Source: Candidatus Methanomarinus sp. HR1 (GTDB taxonomy: Archaea; Halobacteriota; Methanosarcinia; Methanosarcinales; Methanocomedenaceae). From it: a stretch of DNA of 7,449 nucleotides. This document shows positions 6,353 to 7,449 of the stretch, piece after piece. Made by a program: the position numbers and the translations under genes. The stretch lies in the NCBI GenBank assembly GCA_002926195.1, contig MZXQ01000109.1, positions 8,272 to 15,720 on the forward strand. Direction: 5' to 3'. How positions within the stretch are numbered: position 1 is the stretch's first letter; every line of letters starts with the position of its first letter. A model generated the notes under the pieces. It saw nothing but the letters and a program-made list of their open reading frames with translations. It did no database searches and was not told the origin of the DNA.

Positions 6353-7427
6353 TATACAATCAGGAGGTGTCAAGCAATATATAGAAAGCTTGATATCGGC
6401 TCTCCAAAAGATTAATAATAATAATAGTAATAAATATTATATTTTTTATAATTCAGACAGTTTTAAAGGGAGATATCCTAAAGCAAATGAGATAGTATTG
6501 AACTCTTCTTCTAAGTTGTTTTGGGATTATTATCTTTTACCGAAAGCAGTAAAAGATTATAAATTAGACATAATGCTTTTTCCCAAAAATGTAATGCCTT
6601 TTTTTATAAATTGTAAATCGATTATAGTAATTCACGATTTAGCATACTTTATGCATGAACTGAATGCTTATCCTTTGATCGATACAATTTACATGCGTTT
6701 GATGATTAAATCTTCTGTTAGACGTGCCAATCACATAATTGCTATATCTGAAAATACAAAACAAGATGTTATGAAAATGTTAAATGTTAAAACTGATAGG
6801 ATTAGTATCATATATGAAGCAATGGATGAAAATTATAAACAGATCAATGATGAGATAAAATTGGCTGAAATTGAAAAAAAGTATAATCTTAACAACAGAT
6901 TTATTTTTTATTGTGGCTCTTTATCCCCTAGAAAAAATATAATCAGGTTATTAATAGCCTTCGATACAATCAAAGATAAAATACCACACAAATTGGTTCT
7001 AACAGGAGGCAAATCATGGAAAGATAAAAAAGTGCATAATTTAATTGAAAAAATGGGGGATGATGTGATTAAACTTGGCCATGTTCCGGATGAAGACATG
7101 CCCATGCTATATAATTTGGCAGATCTTTTTATATATCCATCTCTATATGAAGGATTTGGTTTGCCAACATTAGAGGCAATGGCATGTGGTTGTCCCGTTA
7201 TCGCATCAAATACATCATCTATTCCAGAAGTCGTTGGTGATGCCGGGATAATGGTTGATCCGTATAATGTAGATGAAATGGCAAAAGCGATGTATGATAT
7301 ATTGACAGATGATGAGTTAAAAGATGACATGGTTAAAAGGGGTCAAAAAAGAATAAAAAAATTTAGTTGGGAAAAATGTGCTAAAGAAACATTATATGTA
7401 CTTGAAAGAATATATAAGAATGAATAA
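6321..7427 (+). CDS. Glycosyltransferase, GT4-like (GT-B fold)
   Basis: The 368-residue protein is the usual length for a retaining GT-B enzyme using a nucleotide-activated sugar. The N-terminal half begins MRIGIAARGL with the loop SGGVKQY (14-20), typical of the acceptor-side domain. The C-terminal donor-binding domain opens with YCGSLSPRKN (197-206), whose R204 and K205 should contact the donor diphosphate. It continues through LVLTGG and the LADLFIYPSLYEGFG region. The EX7E signature is E277-GFGLPTL-E285, followed by AMACGCPVIASNTSSIPEVVGDAG. There is no signal peptide or transmembrane helix, so it acts in the cytoplasm or on the inner membrane face. Sugar and acceptor are unknown. Mannosyl- or glucosyl-transfer to a surface glycan, lipid or S-layer oligosaccharide is plausible. 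It overlaps the methyltransferase by 32 nt. All core motifs are intact, so it should be active. Confidence 0.92.
   Translation: MRIGIAARGLSIQSGGVKQYIESLISALQKINNNNSNKYYIFYNSDSFKGRYPKANEIVLNSSSKLFWDYYLLPKAVKDYKLDIMLFPKNVMPFFINCKSIIVIHDLAYFMHELNAYPLIDTIYMRLMIKSSVRRANHIIAISENTKQDVMKMLNVKTDRISIIYEAMDENYKQINDEIKLAEIEKKYNLNNRFIFYCGSLSPRKNIIRLLIAFDTIKDKIPHKLVLTGGKSWKDKKVHNLIEKMGDDVIKLGHVPDEDMPMLYNLADLFIYPSLYEGFGLPTLEAMACGCPVIASNTSSIPEVVGDAGIMVDPYNVDEMAKAMYDILTDDELKDDMVKRGQKRIKKFSWEKCAKETLYVLERIYKNE
6414..6431 (+). repeat. Short AAT trinucleotide tract inside the glycosyltransferase gene
   Basis: Four AAT codons, one AGT and another AAT encode the stretch NNNNSN at residues 32-37, in a loop between the first helix and the next strand of the N-terminal domain. 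Length change here would keep the frame, so it is a flexible linker rather than an on/off switch. Confidence 0.5.
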
Positions 7428-7449
7428 ATAGAGAGATTTCAATAAAAAA

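Noticed and set aside
6908..7330. 140-codon minus-strand ORF opposite the glycosyltransferase
   Set aside because: It is antisense to the conserved donor-binding domain and its translation resembles no protein I know. It is a shadow.
1..7449. CRISPR array, insertion sequence or phage element
   Set aside because: No regularly spaced direct repeats, no terminal inverted repeats with a transposase and no integrase or phage protein were seen. The tRNA 3' end (400-424) is not repeated elsewhere in the window as an attachment site would be.

Overview
This 7.4-kb window comes from an archaeon, most plausibly a member of the Methanosarcinales or an anaerobic methane oxidiser (ANME-type). Four observations support this. 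The tRNA-Tyr carries an archaeal-style intron at 37/38, has the C1-G72 pair and lacks an encoded CCA. The isoleucyl-tRNA synthetase is the long archaeal/eukaryotic form. The next gene looks like MptE, the archaeal pyrophosphokinase of the tetrahydromethanopterin pathway. There is also a dense 12-heme c-type cytochrome. The genus assignment is inference; the archaeal assignment is strong. All genes found lie on the + strand.

Layout. Bases 1-144 are the end of a very basic open frame cut by the window edge. Bases 145-314 hold no gene, only two inverted repeats. A tRNA-Tyr(GUA) with a 35-nt intron lies at 315-424 and ends in a T10 tract. A small secreted or membrane-anchored dodecaheme cytochrome (544-1383) follows as its own transcription unit, closed by a hairpin-plus-oligoT terminator at 1392-1431. 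Next comes ileS (1499-4678), which overlaps mptE (4675-5301) by ATGA, so these two are very probably translated from one message.

After mptE the character changes. Bases 5302-5629 hold at best a small unrecognised ORF. They are followed by a SAM-dependent methyltransferase (5630-6352) and a GT4-type glycosyltransferase (6321-7427) that overlap by 32 nt. These genes are visibly more A+T-rich and probably begin a surface-glycan or glycolipid cluster continuing beyond the window.

The most notable item is the cytochrome. Its 12 heme sites can be read as three successive four-heme modules, two of which match in cysteine and histidine spacing, and its first heme site is CX4CH rather than CXXCH. 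There are more free histidines (16) than hemes (12), enough for every heme to be bis-histidine ligated. This suggests a compact electron conduit outside the cytoplasmic membrane. I found no CRISPR array, transposase or other mobile element.
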